A DNA stretch of 64,000 bases, from contig OZ244832.1 of the NCBI GenBank assembly GCA_965220485.1, positions 4,154,001 to 4,218,000 of the forward strand, given 5' to 3'. The notes beneath the pieces were generated by a model. It was not told where the DNA came from, made no database searches, and worked only from the letters and a program-made list of their open reading frames with translations. A program made the position numbers and the translations under genes. This DNA comes from Aldehydirespirator sp965220485. GTDB taxonomy: Bacteria; Actinomycetota; Acidimicrobiia; Acidimicrobiales; Aldehydirespiratoraceae. Shown here one piece after another: positions 62,221-64,000 of this stretch; position 1 is the stretch's first letter; each line of letters begins with the position of its first letter.

Positions 62221-62350
62221 GGTGTTCGGCGCGACCGAGAAGGCCAGCGACGAGGCCGCCGCCGACCTGCTCACCCAGCGCATGCAGGGTCGTCAGCTGA
62301 GGCGTTCGACGATAGCGCATGCAAGTCCACGAGAAGACGGCCTGGATGCT
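62221..62350 (+). pseudogene. dps 3' fragment, interrupted
   Basis: 62221-62287 copies dps (VFGATEKASDEAAADLLTQR) and 62316-62350 copies the next stretch (MQVHEKTAWML). They are separated by 28 bp that includes a CGTCAGCTGAGGC piece similar to the vapC end, with GCGCATGCA on both sides. Confidence 0.65.
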
Positions 62351-62360
62351 GCCAAGCATG

Positions 62361-62696
62361 CTCGTCTGAGCCGCTCGGTCCGCAAGACCCGCCGGTCGGG
62401 CCGCGCTGTTGTACACGTCTTCGGACCGACGGGATCGGTTCAGCCGCCGCAGGCAGAAACGAGAGCCTCGGCCCGTGCCGTTCGGCCGTGACGGCACAAG
62501 CAAGGCCCTCAGTCGCGTGGGTGGCGAGCACGCCTGCCTGACCCCAGCCGCTTCCGCGGCAACAAGGCGAAGCCGCACTGGAGCAAAACCTCGCGGTGCG
62601 GTGTTCCAGAGCGGCGCGCTTGCGCTCGCGAGTCGACTACCGCTACTGTACTGAACACACCCATTTTGCGTCTGCATCGGGACAACATGGAGATCG
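62361..62696. other. Unassigned intergenic stretch
   Basis: No gene is supported. From about 62592 it resembles the region before the secreted gene at 57.2 kb, so it is the start of a diverged duplication. Confidence 0.4.
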
Positions 62697-63933
62697 GTGA
62701 CAATGGGGCGACACAGTGCACGAACGGACGGCATCACAACAGCACGGCACACGAGGGTTCTCGCACTCCGGCCATTTGCAGCCCTATTAGCGCTGGTGGC
62801 CGTCGTTGCTTCGGCCGGTGGCATAGACGGTCCAGTGTCGGCGTCCGCGCTTAGAACGTGTGCGGATAGGCGCTCCACAGCGTTTTGAATCGCTGGTAAC
62901 ACAGGCATCACTGCTACTGTTTCTCACCTATCTGCGCTGCCTCTTAGCGACAACTGGCCAAATACAGGCGCATCAGACGATACCAGCCAGTCGAGTACAC
63001 TTGAGGATCTATTGACGGAGGAACGTCCTGCTGTCGTGGACGAATCCACACCACACAAGGGTAACGCTCGACGGTGAGGGCAATCTCTTGTCTGTCGTCG
63101 AAATTGAAGCTACCATGCCAGCGGGAATCGACACATCGAATCCCGACCTCTATGTAGTTGGGGGCATCAGCTGCGCCACTGGCAATGGCGATGACTGGAA
63201 AGACACGCACGGCCATGGTATGTCTTTGGCTGGAGTTGTAGAGGCGAGACGCAACGGACAAGGGACCATCGGGATCGCACCGGGAGCGGACCTCTATTCT
63301 GTGCGTGTGTTCGCGGATGAGATCGTAGTTTCAGAAGAGGCCGTACTCTGCGGCCTTCAATGGGTGTACGATAATGCAGACACGATTGATGTGGCCCTGG
63401 TGGCCTTCAATCGCCCGGATAGTTTATCAACTGATGTATCGGGTTGTGAATCAGCCCGAATGAGACGAGTGTCTTGTCGGTTGCTCGATGCCGGAGTCGC
63501 CATCGTAACCGCTGCTGGAAATCAGAAAACAGATACGTCAGGCTTCGTTCCTGCGAAGTTGGGTGAGGTCATTACGGTTGGGGCAATAGTCGATTTTGAT
63601 GGGATTCCTGGTGGATTTGGATCTCCAACATGCGGACCGGGGATTGATGACACAATCGCCGACTTCAGCAATACAGGGCCGGTTGTCGATCTCTTTGCCC
63701 CCGGTGTCTGTATTGAGACGACGAGGCTTGAGGGTCACGAATGGACCGTTGATCCCAGTGGAACCTCGCTAGCGGCGACCCATGTAGCAGACGCCGCAGC
63801 CGTCTACAAGGCCTGCCATGGGGATGCCACGCCGGATGAAGTACGCGCGGCGCTCTTGAATGCCGCTGAGACGGTGTATGTCGATCAGATTGAATTGTCC
63901 GTTGTTGCGGTAATTCCATTCTGCAACCCATGA
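62697..63933 (+). pseudogene. Chimeric secreted-protein/subtilase gene, disrupted
   Basis: GTG 62697 starts a signal peptide (RVLALRPFAALLALVAVV). It is interrupted by the 89-bp CTTA element (62850-62946), then continues LSDNWPNTGASDDTSQ like the 57.4-kb gene. A one-base insertion near 63059 shifts it. After AT-MPAG the sequence jumps into the subtilase body at IDTSNPDLYVVGGISCATG, so the first catalytic Asp and its strand are missing. His (DTHGHGM) and Ser (PSGTSLAATHV) remain. It ends at TGA 63931-63933. The open part from 63088 could still be translated, but should be inactive. Confidence 0.75.
62850..62946 (+). mobile_element. 89-bp palindromic mini-element flanked by CTTA, copy 2
   Basis: CTTA at 62850-62853 and 62943-62946 brackets 89 bp. 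The uninterrupted relative at 57.45 kb reads straight across one CTTA. The outer 11-bp stem has two changes relative to copy 1, both leaving G-T (wobble) pairs, so the structure is conserved. Confidence 0.85.
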
Positions 63934-64000
63934 CCGCTGCAATGTGGACAGGTATGGCTCGATGGCTCAACAGTCATATCAGTCCGCGTCGGATTGTGCT

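Overview
The window is high-GC DNA (roughly two thirds G+C in most genes, many GTG starts) from an actinomycete-like chromosome. The gene content (GatCAB, IlvBNC, MnmA next to a cysteine desulfurase, PASTA kinase-like protein, DUF222-HNH protein, MeaB with a split acyl-CoA mutase) and frequent leaderless starts fit Actinomycetota. An Acidimicrobiia-type lineage is my inference; no rRNA is present to prove it. No tRNA, rRNA or CRISPR array was recognised.

Layout. 0-6.2 kb: hypothetical proteins, a J-domain protein, the MeaB/acyl-CoA mutase pair and divergent PPK2. 6.3-21 kb is accessory: an IS630 relic fused to a DUF2599 gene end, two complete IS630-type insertions, a dienelactone hydrolase, an HNH protein, a type IV restriction locus (McrB, a small Cys/His-rich protein, McrC), gene debris, and a sulfatase broken by a deletion and a 93-bp element. 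21-31 kb: prfA-prmC-tsaC, rpiB, glyA, an MFS transporter, murA. 31-40 kb: a NifU-type scaffold, a collapsed GH15 gene, rhomboid protease, cysteine desulfurase and mnmA (a sulfur-transfer pair), ligA. 41-53 kb: a PASTA pseudokinase, gatC-gatA-gatB, a MATE exporter, ilvB-ilvN-ilvC with a candidate leader peptide, and dps. 53-64 kb is accessory again: a MazF-type and a VapC-type toxin pair, an orphan TRAP binding protein, an IS110 remnant, and a lower-GC island of secreted proteins and subtilases with degraded partial copies.

Four patterns recur. (1) Many starts lie 6-7 nt after a TANNNT -10 hexamer, so transcripts are probably leaderless. (2) Short tandem duplications are common. In-frame ones expand prmC, ligA, the pseudokinase and a lipoprotein. 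At gatC/gatA, gatA/gatB and ilvB/ilvN, duplication of the coupled stop/start junction has produced tiny cistrons chained by 4-nt overlaps. Six other duplicated pairs share an offset of 72-74 bp. (3) IS630-like elements sit in CTAG, in two cases inside a TAGNNT promoter box, and their transposase genes take their stop codon from the target. (4) An identical-length 89-bp palindromic element flanked by CTTA interrupts two unrelated genes.
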